From assembly GCF_030123405.1 (NCBI RefSeq), contig NZ_CP126110.1:3224001-3288000 (forward strand): 64,000 nt of DNA, in the 5' to 3' direction. The stretch's first letter is position 1, and each line of letters begins with the position of its first letter. Source of the DNA: Neobacillus sp. WH10 (GTDB lineage: Bacteria; Bacillota; Bacilli; Bacillales; Cytobacillaceae). Both the position numbers and the translations under genes were made by a program. The notes beneath the pieces are model-generated. The model saw only the letters and a list, made by a program, of their open reading frames with translations, was not told the origin of the DNA and did no database searches. Shown here piece by piece: positions 41,951-50,634 of this stretch.

Positions 41951-42196
41951 TTAAACAAACTCTATCCACAGTTCTAATTGTTTCACTGCTTCTTGATTGA
42001 AAACCCTCATCGGTTCCAACAGTATTTCACCTCGCTGCCGCTTAATCTCTCTTGCCAAAAGTGGGATATCATCAAACAAACCTTCATTAATCAAGTTCTC
42101 TAAGGTCCGCATTCTAAAATACTCGTTCTCCAAGGTATTAATTTCAAAATGCTCAATTAACATCTCAACCCTTATATCCAAAGGAAACTCTCTCAC
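41951..42196 (-). CDS. Small soluble protein of unknown function
   Basis: An 81-residue, mostly helical, charged protein (EMLIEHFEINTLENEYFRMR, LAREIKRQRGEILLEPMRVF). GTG 42196 is chosen because GGAGG lies eight bases upstream; the longer TTG start at 42211 overlaps that site. No family recognised. Confidence 0.6.
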   Translation of the reverse strand: MREFPLDIRVEMLIEHFEINTLENEYFRMRTLENLINEGLFDDIPLLAREIKRQRGEILLEPMRVFNQEAVKQLELWIEFV

Positions 42197-42666
42197 GTTA
42201 TCAACCTCCAAATATTTATTGTTATTTCATATTATCACTAATAGAAGAATTGCTGGGAATCTTATTTCATCTGAAAAAATTACCGATTAATCGTTGTCAT
42301 GTTTAGTAACCATTTTCCATAAAGTCAATGTGTTCCTATTAAAAATTAAAAATCGCTAAATGCTGAAACGTCTGGTGAGTTTTAGTGAGGAGGGAAACAC
42401 GTTACCTCCTTCAAAGATAAACAGGCACTAAACGTGATGCACAAGTGGAACAGCAGCGCTATCGAACGTTCGTGCGAGGGCAAGTATCTAAAAAGCACTC
42501 TTAACCTATTATTTAATAATAATTCTAATGCTATGTTACAAATGATTAAATATATGAACATTCATAGGATACACGAAAAATAGGACCTCCAATATTGAAA
42601 GTCCCATTCGTTTTATTCCCAATATATTTTAATTTCCCTTCCAAGTGAAAGGACCGATTGGGACAA
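42197..42666. other. Intergenic region with weak hairpins only
   Basis: GAAGGAGG/CCTCCTC-like arms near 42391-42415 and a GGGAC/GGTCC hairpin near 42580-42600, the latter possibly ending the S9 peptidase transcript (T-rich on minus). A 14-codon GTG frame with a good ribosome binding site on the minus strand near 42408 is too short to call. Confidence 0.35.
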
Positions 42667-44451
42667 TCAATTACCAATATACCGTTTGAGGAATTGTACA
42701 ATTTCCGTATAGGCTGTAATCTTATTCTTAAGTTTTTCAAAATGATGCCCCTCGTCTCCGAAGCGAATAAATTCAACTGGATGATTTCGTTCCTTTAATT
42801 TATTGACCATTTGCTCGGCTTCTTTTATTGGAACGCGTGCGTCGTTTTCCCCATGGAGAACCAATAGTGGAGAGGTGATTCGATCTGTATGATTCAATGG
42901 ATCAATTCTATCAAAAAATTCTCCGTCTCCTTCTATTGTGCCATATTCAGCCTCCCTTTGTTTCTTACGCCAGGGGCTTGTTGTTTTGAGGAAGGTTTTA
43001 ATACTCGAAATTCCAACAATATCAATGGCGGCAGACCAATACTTAGGAAAATGGGTAATGGAAGCAAGAACCATAAACCCTCCATAGCTGCCGCCCATGA
43101 TCGAAATCTTTTCAAAATCGATGTTCCGATTCACCTTTAGCCATTCAACTAAATAAACCAAATCCTGTACAGCGTCCATTCTTTTACGAACATCATCAAG
43201 ATGGGTGTACGTTTTTCCGTAACCTGTACTACCCCGAACATTTGGTGTACAAACTGCATAACCAATGTTTAATAAGTATTGCAGAATTGGGTTGTAAACA
43301 GCACGGCTTTGGCTCTCGGGCCCACCGTGAATATAAAGGACAACAGGCTGTTTCTTTGTGGGGTTTTTTGGCTGATAGTAAAACGCCGGAATTTGGAGTT
43401 TGTCGAAAGAATGAAAGGTGATTAGTTCCGGCTCAATCAATCTCTCGTTCAGAGCTGGCGTGCGGGATACATATGTAAGCCTCTCTGCTTGAATGGTCCT
43501 AAGATCAAGTTCCCATATATCGGGTGGATATGCCGGACCATTAAATACATATGCTAATTTTTGATTATCAGGCGAAAATTTCAGATTGGATATAACACCT
43601 ATTGGAGTTTTCCATGTATAAAGATAACTTGTCTTTAAGTCTAAGATTACGCCCTTGGAAATTCCTCCCTCATTGATCGTAAAAGCCAACTTATTTTTAT
43701 CCTTATTCATTTCTAAATTTTCAAAATCCCACTCTCCGAGTTCCAGCCAAACGAAATGTTTAGTCTGTAAGTTGATAAGAGCAAGCCCAAAAAATTCTCT
43801 GTCTTTATTTGATAATAAATAGATATGATCTCCATCCTTATTAAAATGGGCATTTTTAAAACTTGCTTCACCTGCATGTTCTGTGACCCAGTTCAGTACC
43901 CCAGTTGAAAGATCAAGCAAACCTAAATTATTATCCAGAGCTGAATTTGTCTTTTGAATCAAAAGGGATTTTCCGTCAGGAGACCATTTAACTGCTGCAA
44001 ACATCCCATTTTCGCTGTACACTAGACGAATTTCCATTGTTTCGAGATTTTGTATATATATATCCAAATATGACGGATTACGGCGGTTACTGGACCAGGC
44101 AATCCATTTTCCATCCGGGGAGCTCCCACCATAAACATGAACATGTTCTGGCGAGTTCGTTAGATCGATTAGCGTACTGTCCTTTTTTAATAAGTACAAT
44201 TGCTGCTTTTCATTTCCCCCTACATCCATCCCGATAATTAGATTGGAGGTACCGTTTACATATTTAACAAGGGTAATACTATCCTTTGTAAAAGATAATT
44301 GGGCAGGCCAAGCTTCCCCCCGGTCGAGCTCCCATACCTGTGGTAAACCAGTATAATCCGCAATAAAACTTAGCTTGTTACCAACAGGAGCATATACTGG
44401 ATTTTTTGCAGTACGAACATGTAAATAAGGTTCCAAACTAATAATAGCCAT
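42667..44451 (-). CDS. S9 family serine peptidase (prolyl oligopeptidase/acylaminoacyl peptidase type)
   Basis: A 594-residue cytoplasmic protein. N-terminal seven-bladed beta-propeller of WD-like blades (SPDGKWIAWSSNRR, SPDGKSLLIQ, SPDNQKLAYVF). C-terminal alpha/beta hydrolase with GGSYGGFM (nucleophile Ser near residue 452), LHGENDARVP (Asp) and GDEGHHFEK (His). HGGPESQSR forms the oxyanion region. It cleaves short peptides, possibly acylated or proline-containing. ATG 44451 with GGGGGA. It has no signal peptide. Confidence 0.88.
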   Translation of the reverse strand: MAIISLEPYLHVRTAKNPVYAPVGNKLSFIADYTGLPQVWELDRGEAWPAQLSFTKDSITLVKYVNGTSNLIIGMDVGGNEKQQLYLLKKDSTLIDLTNSPEHVHVYGGSSPDGKWIAWSSNRRNPSYLDIYIQNLETMEIRLVYSENGMFAAVKWSPDGKSLLIQKTNSALDNNLGLLDLSTGVLNWVTEHAGEASFKNAHFNKDGDHIYLLSNKDREFFGLALINLQTKHFVWLELGEWDFENLEMNKDKNKLAFTINEGGISKGVILDLKTSYLYTWKTPIGVISNLKFSPDNQKLAYVFNGPAYPPDIWELDLRTIQAERLTYVSRTPALNERLIEPELITFHSFDKLQIPAFYYQPKNPTKKQPVVLYIHGGPESQSRAVYNPILQYLLNIGYAVCTPNVRGSTGYGKTYTHLDDVRKRMDAVQDLVYLVEWLKVNRNIDFEKISIMGGSYGGFMVLASITHFPKYWSAAIDIVGISSIKTFLKTTSPWRKKQREAEYGTIEGDGEFFDRIDPLNHTDRITSPLLVLHGENDARVPIKEAEQMVNKLKERNHPVEFIRFGDEGHHFEKLKNKITAYTEIVQFLKRYIGN

Positions 44452-44783
44452 AAAAATCCCCCATTCAAGTAAGAAATAACAATGGTTCTCTACACATGAG
44501 AACCATTTAAAAGGTCAAATGAAATAAGACGGGATAAAACTCTCCAATCCATTTTATTTAACCGAAGGGGAATTATGCCCTATTGAGATATAATACTGTT
44601 ATTTAATTAATGTTCTCCTTTTTTCGATATAAGAAACCATTACTCTCTTAATTTTGTTACTTTTACCTGTCTCACCAAAGCTTCTTCTAAAAACCCTTCC
44701 TTGTAGGATAACATCCACTAATATCCTTAATTTAAGTAAATTATTATCCACACGATTTGATCAACACTTTTGTTGACTAAAAT
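44452..44783. other. Intergenic region upstream of the S9 peptidase gene
   Basis: A perfect inverted repeat AATGGTTCTC (44481-44490) / GAGAACCATT (44498-44507) with a 7-base loop sits 30-56 bases before the S9 start. Neither strand has a T run, so an operator or mRNA hairpin is as likely as a terminator. Nothing else is evident. Confidence 0.4.
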
Positions 44784-44822
44784 AAAAAAGGCCAATACTT
44801 TGATTTACACAAAGCATTGGCC
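44784..44822 (-). terminator. Terminator of the tRNA cluster
   Basis: Stem GGCCAATACTTTG / CAAAGCATTGGCC with T6 on the minus strand, just past the last tRNA. Confidence 0.85.
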
Positions 44823-44840
44823 CATTAGGCTTTTAATTGA

Positions 44841-44922
44841 TACCGGTGGTCGGGGTCGAACCGACACTCCAGAAGGAACACGATTTTGAGTCGTGCGCGT
44901 CTGCCAATTCCGCCACACCGGC
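44841..44922 (-). tRNA. tRNA-Leu (anticodon CAA)
   Basis: Anticodon loop CTCAAAA; T-loop GGTTCGACCCC; D-arm GGCAGACG and a long variable arm. The acceptor has a G-U first pair, and the 3' bases after the discriminator are TCA rather than CCA. Confidence 0.93.
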
Positions 44923-44976
44923 AAAACTAGAATAAAAAATCCTGATAGATAAACCAGGAATTAAAAAAGCACGATT

Positions 44977-45050
44977 TGGCAGGGGTAGTAGGAATCGAAC
45001 CCACACCAAAGGTTTTGGAGACCTTCGTTCTACCTTTAAACTATACCCCT
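44977..45050 (-). tRNA. tRNA-Trp (anticodon CCA)
   Basis: Acceptor AGGGGTA/TACCCCT with discriminator G; anticodon loop CTCCAAA; 3' CCA encoded. Confidence 0.95.
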
Positions 45051-45055
45051 ATAAA

Positions 45056-45140
45056 TGGTGGAGGGGGACGGATTCGAACCGCCGAACCCAGAGGGAGCGG
45101 ATTTACAGTCCGCCGCGTTTAGCCACTTCGCTACCCCTCC
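45056..45140 (-). tRNA. tRNA-Tyr (anticodon GTA)
   Basis: Acceptor GGAGGGG/CCCCTCC; anticodon loop CTGTAAA; long variable arm; CCA encoded. Confidence 0.95.
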
Positions 45141-45161
45141 ACATATTAGAAGTTAAAAAAA

Positions 45162-45254
45162 TGGCGGAGGAAGAGGGATTCGAACCCCCGCGCGGTTTAA
45201 CCCGCCTGTCGGTTTTCAAGACCGATCCCTTCAGCCGGACTTGGGTATTCCTCC
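45162..45254 (-). tRNA. tRNA-Ser (anticodon TGA)
   Basis: Acceptor GGAGGAA/TTCCTCC with discriminator G; anticodon loop CTTGAAA; long variable arm; CCA encoded. Confidence 0.95.
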
Positions 45255-45284
45255 ATTATCAGAACATAAGCCATGAAATATCTT

Positions 45285-45361
45285 TGGTAGCGGCGGAGGG
45301 GATCGAACCCCCGACCTTACGGGTATGAACCGTACGCTCTAGCCAGCTGAGCTACACCGCC
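45285..45361 (-). tRNA. tRNA-Met (anticodon CAT, elongator type)
   Basis: Acceptor GGCGGTG with GTAGCTCAGCTGG in the D-arm; anticodon loop TTCATAC. The first base pair (G-C) and the lack of the three G-C pairs of initiator tRNA point to the elongator form. CCA encoded. Confidence 0.92.
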
Positions 45362-45389
45362 AAAAATCATATTTTTAGAAAATCTCTCA

Positions 45390-45466
45390 TGGTCGGGAAG
45401 ACAGGATTCGAACCTGCGACCCCTTGGTCCCAAACCAAGTGCTCTACCAAGCTGAGCTACTTCCCG
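45390..45466 (-). tRNA. tRNA-Pro (anticodon TGG)
   Basis: Acceptor CGGGAAG/CTTCCCG; anticodon loop TTTGGGA; CCA encoded. Confidence 0.95.
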
Positions 45467-45474
45467 AATACGAA

Positions 45475-45563
45475 TGGTGCCGAGGACCGGAATCGAACCG
45501 GTACGGTAGTCACCTACCGCAGGATTTTAAGTCCTGTGCGTCTGCCAGTTCCGCCACCCCGGC
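45475..45563 (-). tRNA. tRNA-Leu (anticodon TAA)
   Basis: Acceptor GCCGGGG with GGCGGAACTGGCAGACG; anticodon loop CTTAAAA; long variable arm; CCA encoded. Confidence 0.95.
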
Positions 45564-45607
45564 AAAATCTAAATACGTATTCTTTTCCATACTTGGAAAA
45601 GAATATA

Positions 45608-45681
<74 letters not shown>

Positions 45682-45689
45682 AAATATTA

Positions 45690-45764
45690 TGGAGCGGAAG
45701 ACGGGATTCGAACCCGCGACCCCCACCTTGGCAAGGTGGTGTTCTACCACTGAACTACTTCCGC
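45690..45764 (-). tRNA. tRNA-Gly (anticodon GCC)
   Basis: Acceptor GCGGAAG/CTTCCGC; anticodon loop TTGCCAA; CCA encoded. Confidence 0.95.
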
Positions 45765-45778
45765 AAATAATGGTTGTA

Positions 45779-45863
45779 TGGTGCGGGTGAAGGGAGTCGA
45801 ACCCCCACGCCTTGCGGCGCCAGATCCTAAGTCTGGTGCGTCTGCCAATTCCGCCACACCCGC
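45779..45863 (-). tRNA. tRNA-Leu (anticodon TAG)
   Basis: Acceptor GCGGGTG/CACCCGC; anticodon loop CTTAGGA; long variable arm; CCA encoded. Confidence 0.95.
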
Positions 45864-45903
45864 ATTTTATATTCTAGCAATCTAAAATAAAGAATTATAA
45901 AGG

Positions 45904-45976
<73 letters not shown>

Positions 45977-45981
45977 ATAAA

Positions 45982-46057
45982 TGGTGGAGGATGACGGGAT
46001 CGAACCGCCGACCCTCTGCTTGTAAGGCAGATGCTCTCCCAGCTGAGCTAATCCTCC
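45982..46057 (-). tRNA. tRNA-Val (anticodon TAC)
   Basis: Acceptor GGAGGAT/ATCCTCC; anticodon loop CTTACAA; CCA encoded. It is the first tRNA after the 5S remnant. Confidence 0.95.
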
Positions 46058-46066
46058 ATATATAAC

Positions 46067-46122
46067 ACCTTAGCAACGTCCTACTCTCACATGGGCATAG
46101 CCCCAACTACATTCAGCGCTGA
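46067..46122 (-). rRNA. 5S ribosomal RNA, 3' remnant only
   Basis: On the minus strand the text AGCGCTGAATGTAGTTGGGG, then CTATGCCCATGTGAGAGTAGG and ACGTTGCTAAGG, is the 3' half of a Bacillus 5S rRNA. The 5' half (the GGCGGCGAUAGC-like start and the central loop) is absent. No 23S or 16S sequence lies upstream. It cannot make a functional 5S. Confidence 0.8.
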
Positions 46123-46269
46123 AAACAATTGTTGTTTTTAAAATATTCTGTCTACTAATCTAGCAGCATTTATTATTTTAACATAACAGTCATTCGAAAT
46201 CAACTTCATTCAAAATGTTTTTCAGAATCTCTTGTGAACAAAGGACATTTCGTTTCAGCGACAATGATT

Positions 46270-46298
46270 ATGATACTATCTCTACTATAGTTCGTCAA
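46270..46298 (-). promoter_or_regulatory. rrn-like promoter driving the tRNA cluster
   Basis: On the minus strand TTGACG, 17 bases, TATCAT, preceded by an A/T-rich stretch (AAAAAAATGGTAAAATAAAT) that resembles an UP element. It lies about 150 bases upstream of the 5S remnant, and no other promoter-like sequence was noticed for the cluster. Confidence 0.5.
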
Positions 46299-46459
46299 CA
46301 ATTTATTTTACCATTTTTTTAAACACTAGAAATGTATTTACCCTCCTATCCTATTTGTCACAAATTCTTCTCTGGTCAATCGCTTTTTTACCTTATAAAC
46401 TACAACATGTATACGTGTGCTTTCTATAGAACAAATGAAAAATAATGAGGTGCATGAAA

Positions 46460-47281
46460 ATGAAACAAACTGTTGTTCAAACCATTGCAGTAACCTTTTT
46501 CACAGTAATTATGGCCTATGCATTGAACACCTTTCTTATTCCACATAAAGTATTGACTGGTGGAATTACAGGGATTGCCATCATCATAAACAATTATCTA
46601 CCTATAAACACTGGTTGGATTATACTTACTATTAATCTACCTTTATTTATATTAGGCTATTTTTCTTTGGGCAAAAAATTTATGTTTTTAACTGTTTATT
46701 CTGTAATCCTGTTGTCTTTTTCAATGAAGATTATTCCTGTTCATGCCTTTAGCGATGACATATTGTTATCGAGTGTGTTAGGTGGTGTACTATTCGGATT
46801 GAGTGTTGGCGCAAATATTCGTGTAGGTGCTTCAGCTGGAGGTGTGGATATTATCAGTTTAATTTTAGCCAAAAAGAAGGAAATGTCTGTTGGCTTTATC
46901 ATTACTTGCTTAAATTATGGCATTGTACTAGTTTCTGCTCTCGTTTTTGGGGTTGATAAAACACTTTATACTCTTTTTGCAATATTTGCATCCGGGAAGG
47001 CAGTTGATTCTGTTCACACAAATCACACTAAACTAACGGTTACCATCGTAACAGAGAAGTGGAAGGAATTGAGTGAAGCATTAATTCAATTGCATCCACG
47101 GGGAATCACGATGACAGATGCCGAGGGAGTTTATTCCCATCATCCAAAAAAAGTGCTAACAACGGTCATTACGAAATACGAGTTATCAGAAACGAAAAAA
47201 ACCATTCAAAAAAATGACCCGTTAGCATTTGTCCATATTACTAAAGCGATTGAAGTGATGGGGAAATTTCGAAGAGATTAA
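46460..47281 (+). CDS. YitT family membrane protein
   Basis: A 273-residue protein. N-terminal half has five to six helices of the DUF161/YitT type (LNTFLIPHKVLTGGITGIAI, GASAGGVDIISLILAKKK). The C-terminal DUF2179 soluble domain follows (VTIVTEKWKELSEALIQ, RGITMTDAEGVYSHHPKKVL). Function unknown; transporter-like. ATG 46460 has GAGGTG seven bases upstream; earlier in-frame ATGs are too close. Confidence 0.83.
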   Translation: MKQTVVQTIAVTFFTVIMAYALNTFLIPHKVLTGGITGIAIIINNYLPINTGWIILTINLPLFILGYFSLGKKFMFLTVYSVILLSFSMKIIPVHAFSDDILLSSVLGGVLFGLSVGANIRVGASAGGVDIISLILAKKKEMSVGFIITCLNYGIVLVSALVFGVDKTLYTLFAIFASGKAVDSVHTNHTKLTVTIVTEKWKELSEALIQLHPRGITMTDAEGVYSHHPKKVLTTVITKYELSETKKTIQKNDPLAFVHITKAIEVMGKFRRD

Positions 47282-47352
47282 AAATAGGGTTTAGATCATT
47301 TTTTTTGAAAAAAATAATTTAGTAAATCATTATTTAAGGAGATGCTGCTAAA

Positions 47353-47499
47353 TTGAGTTTTTACCCTCAGAAAAAAGAGGAAAACAACCGTTTCGTTACT
47401 TCGGTTGACCAAGAACTATTAGAGGATTCAAATCAAAATGAGAAATTACCAGAGTTCGATGAAATTGGCACTGCCCTGAACGATATATATTCACACTAA
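47353..47499 (+). CDS. Small acidic protein, unknown function
   Basis: A 48-residue frame from TTG 47353 (MSFYPQKKEENNRFVTSVDQ) to TAA 47497-47499, with AAGGAGAT about ten bases upstream. It is rich in Glu/Asp/Asn. No family recognised. The left arm of a terminator starts at the stop codon, but the arm's partner now lies beyond an IS element. Confidence 0.55.
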   Translation: MSFYPQKKEENNRFVTSVDQELLEDSNQNEKLPEFDEIGTALNDIYSH

Positions 47500-47609
47500 A
47501 AAACCCTTTGCAACAATAGGACATTGATATTATCCCCTTTAAGTAGACAGTGTAAAAAACCCATGTGTATAGCGTGGGTGTTACACTAATACTTGGAGGG
47601 GATATTTCT

Positions 47610-47954
47610 ATGGCTAAAAAAGGACAACAATTTCAAAGGTATACAAATGAATTTAAATTAAATGCTGTAATGAAATATGTAAAAGGATCTAAAAGTTATA
47701 AAGTATTGGCGGATGAGTTAGGAATTTTAAACTGTACTCAACTAAAAGTGTGGGTAAAGAAGTGGGAAAAGGGAGAGAAATTTGAAGAACGAAGTGGAGT
47801 GTCTAATCCATTAAAAGGTCGACCTCGTACTAATTTTAAGTCAGTAGAAGAAGAAAGAGATTACCTAAAGGCACAGGTGGATTATTTAAAAAAGCAGTAT
47901 CCAAATCTAGTAAAGGAGGAGAAATCCCCCAACAGAGCAAGTATGAAATCATAG
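47610..47954 (+). CDS. IS3-family transposase OrfA
   Basis: 114 residues. Helix-turn-helix of the IS3 OrfA type (YTNEFKLNAVMKYVKGSKSY, LADELGILNCTQLKVWVKKW) followed by a leucine-zipper-like stretch (SVEEERDYLKAQVDYLKKQY). ATG 47610 has GGAGGGG eight bases upstream. Near the end the zero-frame heptamer A-AAA-AAG (47888-47894) allows -1 slippage into orfB. Confidence 0.9.
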   Translation: MAKKGQQFQRYTNEFKLNAVMKYVKGSKSYKVLADELGILNCTQLKVWVKKWEKGEKFEERSGVSNPLKGRPRTNFKSVEEERDYLKAQVDYLKKQYPNLVKEEKSPNRASMKS

Positions 47955-48787
47955 AAGGATTAAGGGATGTCTATCCAATCACATGGTTATTGGAAATCGC
48001 TTATATTAAAAGAGCAAGCTACTATAAATGGAGGTCCACTCAATTTAAACGCGATGAAAGAACAAAACAAGACCAAGATATATGTGAACACATGATGGGC
48101 ATTCATATACTTCATCCCGAAGTTGGCTGCCCTCGTATGACCTATTTGTTAAAGGAAAATGATTATAAGATTAATCATAAAAAGGTGTACCGATTGATGA
48201 AAGAAATGAACATCCAGTCTGTCATCCGAAAGAAAAGAAAGCGCCATGGTCATACTCCATCCGTAATCCATCCGAATCGCCTAAAGAGAAAATTTAAGGC
48301 AACAGGACCTAATCAAAAAATGGTAACGGATATAACATATGTCTCAGATGGTAAGCAATTCTATTACCTATCGGTAATTCAAGATCTATTTAATAATGAG
48401 ATTGTGTCATGGGAACTTTCGAAACGAAACGACCTTGAACTTGTTTTGAATACAGTAGAAATATGGACAAAGAAAAAAGACGTAGCTGAAGCTGTTCTCC
48501 ATTCGGATCAAGGCTTTCAGTATACGTCTAAGGGATACAACAATCGATTAGAAGCATACAGCATTAAGGGCAGCCACTCTCGCAAAGGAAACTGCCTGGA
48601 TAATGCTTGCATTGAATCCTTCTTTTCGCATCTCAAAACAGAGAAGTTGTATATTGAACAGTGTAAATCAGAAGTGGAGATACGACAAGCGATTGAGGAT
48701 TATATTTATCATTACAATTACAAACGTATTCAAAAGAAACTAAAACAACGCGCGCCGATTGAATATCGACACGCGTTGGCAGCTTAG
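47888..48787 (+). CDS. IS3-family transposase OrfB (integrase domain, made by -1 frameshift)
   Basis: The frame is open from the slippery heptamer at 47888 and has no usable ATG start of its own. It continues IPQQSKYEIIEGLRDVYPIT, WLLEIAYIKRASYYKW and then an rve integrase core. The DDE residues are visible: Asp in MVTDITYVSDGK, Asp in LHSDQGFQYTS and Glu in NACIESFFSHLK. Together with OrfA it forms the transposase. AAAGGAGGA at 47912-47920 may serve as a reinitiation or pausing site. Confidence 0.88.
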   Translation, partial: KKAVSKSSKGGEIPQQSKYEIIEGLRDVYPITWLLEIAYIKRASYYKWRSTQFKRDERTKQDQDICEHMMGIHILHPEVGCPRMTYLLKENDYKINHKKVYRLMKEMNIQSVIRKKRKRHGHTPSVIHPNRLKRKFKATGPNQKMVTDITYVSDGKQFYYLSVIQDLFNNEIVSWELSKRNDLELVLNTVEIWTKKKDVAEAVLHSDQGFQYTSKGYNNRLEAYSIKGSHSRKGNCLDNACIESFFSHLKTEKLYIEQCKSEVEIRQAIEDYIYHYNYKRIQKKLKQRAPIEYRHALAA

Positions 48788-48850
48788 CTTTTTTATGTTG
48801 TCTACTTGACAGGGGTAAGACCACATGCTTATTTTGCAAAGGGTTTTTTG

Positions 48851-49621
48851 TTACCTTTTGATTGCCTTTATTACAACAGCTTCACCTTGAAAGGAAATCA
48901 TTTCATCTGCCTCGATAACGATTTTAAATTTATTTTTTATTTTTTGAGATGCACCTTTCATGTATTCCGCCAATTTTTCCTTTTCGTCTTGAGGTAAGTT
49001 CATCCGGTTACACCAAGGATCGAAACGGAAGATTTTATCAAAACGATGCCATTCATAAATTTCAAAACCAGACATTTCAAGCATGCGGAGCCACTCACTC
49101 TTCTTCCAGGCCCGGTTATGACTGTAATCACGCCATTTTTCAATTGTATTATAAAATAGATCGAAATCATCTTCTTCAGGAACGACATTATCATCAAGCA
49201 AAAATTGACCATTTTTCTTAAGAACACGATGTACTTCTTCAACGAATTTTTTTACATTAGGAAAATGGTGTGGGGCAATCCTGCATGTCACAATATCAAA
49301 ACCCTCATTTGGAAAAGGAAGATTCTCCGCGTCTCCTTGAACAAAATCTATATTTCGATGGCCATTCCCTTTTATAAATTTTTCTGCTGCCGTTAACATC
49401 TCAGGTGTCAAATCCACTGCCGTTACTAGTTTCACATATGGAGCAAAGGCATTTGCAGTATGCCCGCCTCCTGTCGCCACATCCAGCAGCGTTTCTTCCC
49501 CTATTATGGATGCCATTTCCCTCAGCTTCACCAAGTCTTTTCCATCTTTATGAATGGTACTGCTTACATACGAATCAGCACTTTTTCCAAATTGATTTTG
49601 AACATCATTTTTGAGATCCAT
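48851..49621 (-). CDS. Class I SAM-dependent methyltransferase
   Basis: A 256-residue protein with the UbiE/Methyltransf_11 layout. Motif I is LLDVATGGGHTANAFA (residues about 44-59), then VTAVDLTPEM (motif post-I), VQGDAENLPFP (motif II) and VHRVLKKNGQFLL (motif III). The substrate is unknown; it resembles YcgJ-type proteins. GGGGGG precedes ATG 49621. Its terminator has been split by the IS element. Confidence 0.83.
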   Translation of the reverse strand: MDLKNDVQNQFGKSADSYVSSTIHKDGKDLVKLREMASIIGEETLLDVATGGGHTANAFAPYVKLVTAVDLTPEMLTAAEKFIKGNGHRNIDFVQGDAENLPFPNEGFDIVTCRIAPHHFPNVKKFVEEVHRVLKKNGQFLLDDNVVPEEDDFDLFYNTIEKWRDYSHNRAWKKSEWLRMLEMSGFEIYEWHRFDKIFRFDPWCNRMNLPQDEKEKLAEYMKGASQKIKNKFKIVIEADEMISFQGEAVVIKAIKR

Positions 49622-49730
49622 GTTTCATCCCCCCGAAATTCTCTTTATAATAAAACTATAAAGCAGATACTTCATAAAGAAAATTACAGGTAATTTATGA
49701 TTTACAATAAGAAAAAGTTATTGACCTTAA

Positions 49731-50483
49731 TTAATGAAGTTCTAGTACGATTGGGCAATGATCACTCCCCATTACATCGCAATGAATATCAGCCTTCTTG
49801 AGGCGCTCGCACAATTTTTCTGAGACGATAAAGTAATCAATCCGCCAGCCAATGTTCCGTTCACGGACCTTACTCATGTATGACCACCATGTATAGGCAC
49901 CTTCCTGGTTCGGATAAAAGTGACGATAGCTGTCTACAAATCCTGCTGAAAGTAAGGAGGTCATCTTCCCACGTTCTTCGTCCGTAAAGCCAGAGTTTCC
50001 TACATTTGATTTTGGATTCCGTAAATCGATCTCATGATGGGCGACATTTAGATCACCGCAAAGAATAACGGGTTTTATTTCATCTAATTCTTTCAAGTGC
50101 TCTAGAATTAGATCCTCCCAGTCAAGACGATAACTGATTCTGGCTAAATCTCGTTGCGAATTTGGGGTATAGACATTAACCAAGAAAAAATCTTCAAACT
50201 CTAAGGTGAGAATTCGACCTTCCCCTTCCTCTTCATCCGTTCCAACTCCATATCTTACAGACAGTGGTTCGTTCTTTGAAAACACTGCAGTACCGGAATA
50301 GCCTTTCTTAACCGCGTAGTTCCAGTATTGGTAATATCCATCTAGGTCTAGATTGATTTGCCCCTCCTGTAATTTTGTTTCCTGTACACAGAAGATATCT
50401 GCATCCACTTCTTGAAAATAATCCAAAAAACCTTTTTTAACGCATGCTCTAAGACCATTTACATTCCAAGACACTAGTTTCAT
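49731..50483 (-). CDS. exoA: Exodeoxyribonuclease III / AP endonuclease
   Basis: A 250-residue protein of the EEP fold. Key segments: LVSWNVNGLRACVKKGF, FCVQETKLQ (metal-binding Glu), GYSGTAVFSK, LCGDLNVAH, RIDYFIVSE and catalytic GSDHCPIVLEL at the C-terminus. It repairs abasic sites in DNA. ATG 50483 is preferred with GAGGGA nine bases away. Confidence 0.93.
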   Translation of the reverse strand: MKLVSWNVNGLRACVKKGFLDYFQEVDADIFCVQETKLQEGQINLDLDGYYQYWNYAVKKGYSGTAVFSKNEPLSVRYGVGTDEEEGEGRILTLEFEDFFLVNVYTPNSQRDLARISYRLDWEDLILEHLKELDEIKPVILCGDLNVAHHEIDLRNPKSNVGNSGFTDEERGKMTSLLSAGFVDSYRHFYPNQEGAYTWWSYMSKVRERNIGWRIDYFIVSEKLCERLKKADIHCDVMGSDHCPIVLELH

Positions 50484-50610
50484 TTTAACCATTCCCTCTC
50501 CCTTGCTGGCTTGTATTTCTCTATATTAAAAACGAGAAAAATTATTCAAATAACTAGGAGACATTTTATCAGTTTGGGACCGAGAGGGAAAGTAATCCGT
50601 TTGAATAAAT

Positions 50611-50633
50611 AAAGACAGCACTCAGCTGCCTTT
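50611..50633 (-). terminator. Terminator of the YibQ-like gene
   Basis: Stem AAAGGCAGC / GCTGTCTTT on the minus strand. Confidence 0.6.
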
Positions 50634-50634
50634 T

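Larger units (their letters stand above)
47534..48815 (+). mobile_element. IS3-family insertion sequence (IS150-like), apparently intact
   Basis: About 1.28 kb. Imperfect terminal inverted repeats: the left end reads CCCCTTTAAGTAGACA and the right end, reverse-complemented, CCCCTGTCAAGTAGACA, both continuing into A-rich sequence. It encodes orfA and orfB in the usual -1 arrangement. Clear target duplications could not be assigned. The element lies between AAAAAACCCTTTGCAA (47498-47513) and TTGCAAAGGGTTTTTT (48834-48849), which are perfect complements, so it has inserted into the loop of a bidirectional terminator. Confidence 0.88.

Noticed and set aside
42380..42420. 14-codon GTG peptide with a good ribosome binding site on the minus strand
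   Set aside because: Too short, no conserved features, and no promoter or neighbouring gene to support a leader-peptide role.
42546..42776. 76-residue minus-strand ORF
   Set aside because: It overlaps the C-terminal catalytic part of the S9 peptidase in another frame and has no start site.
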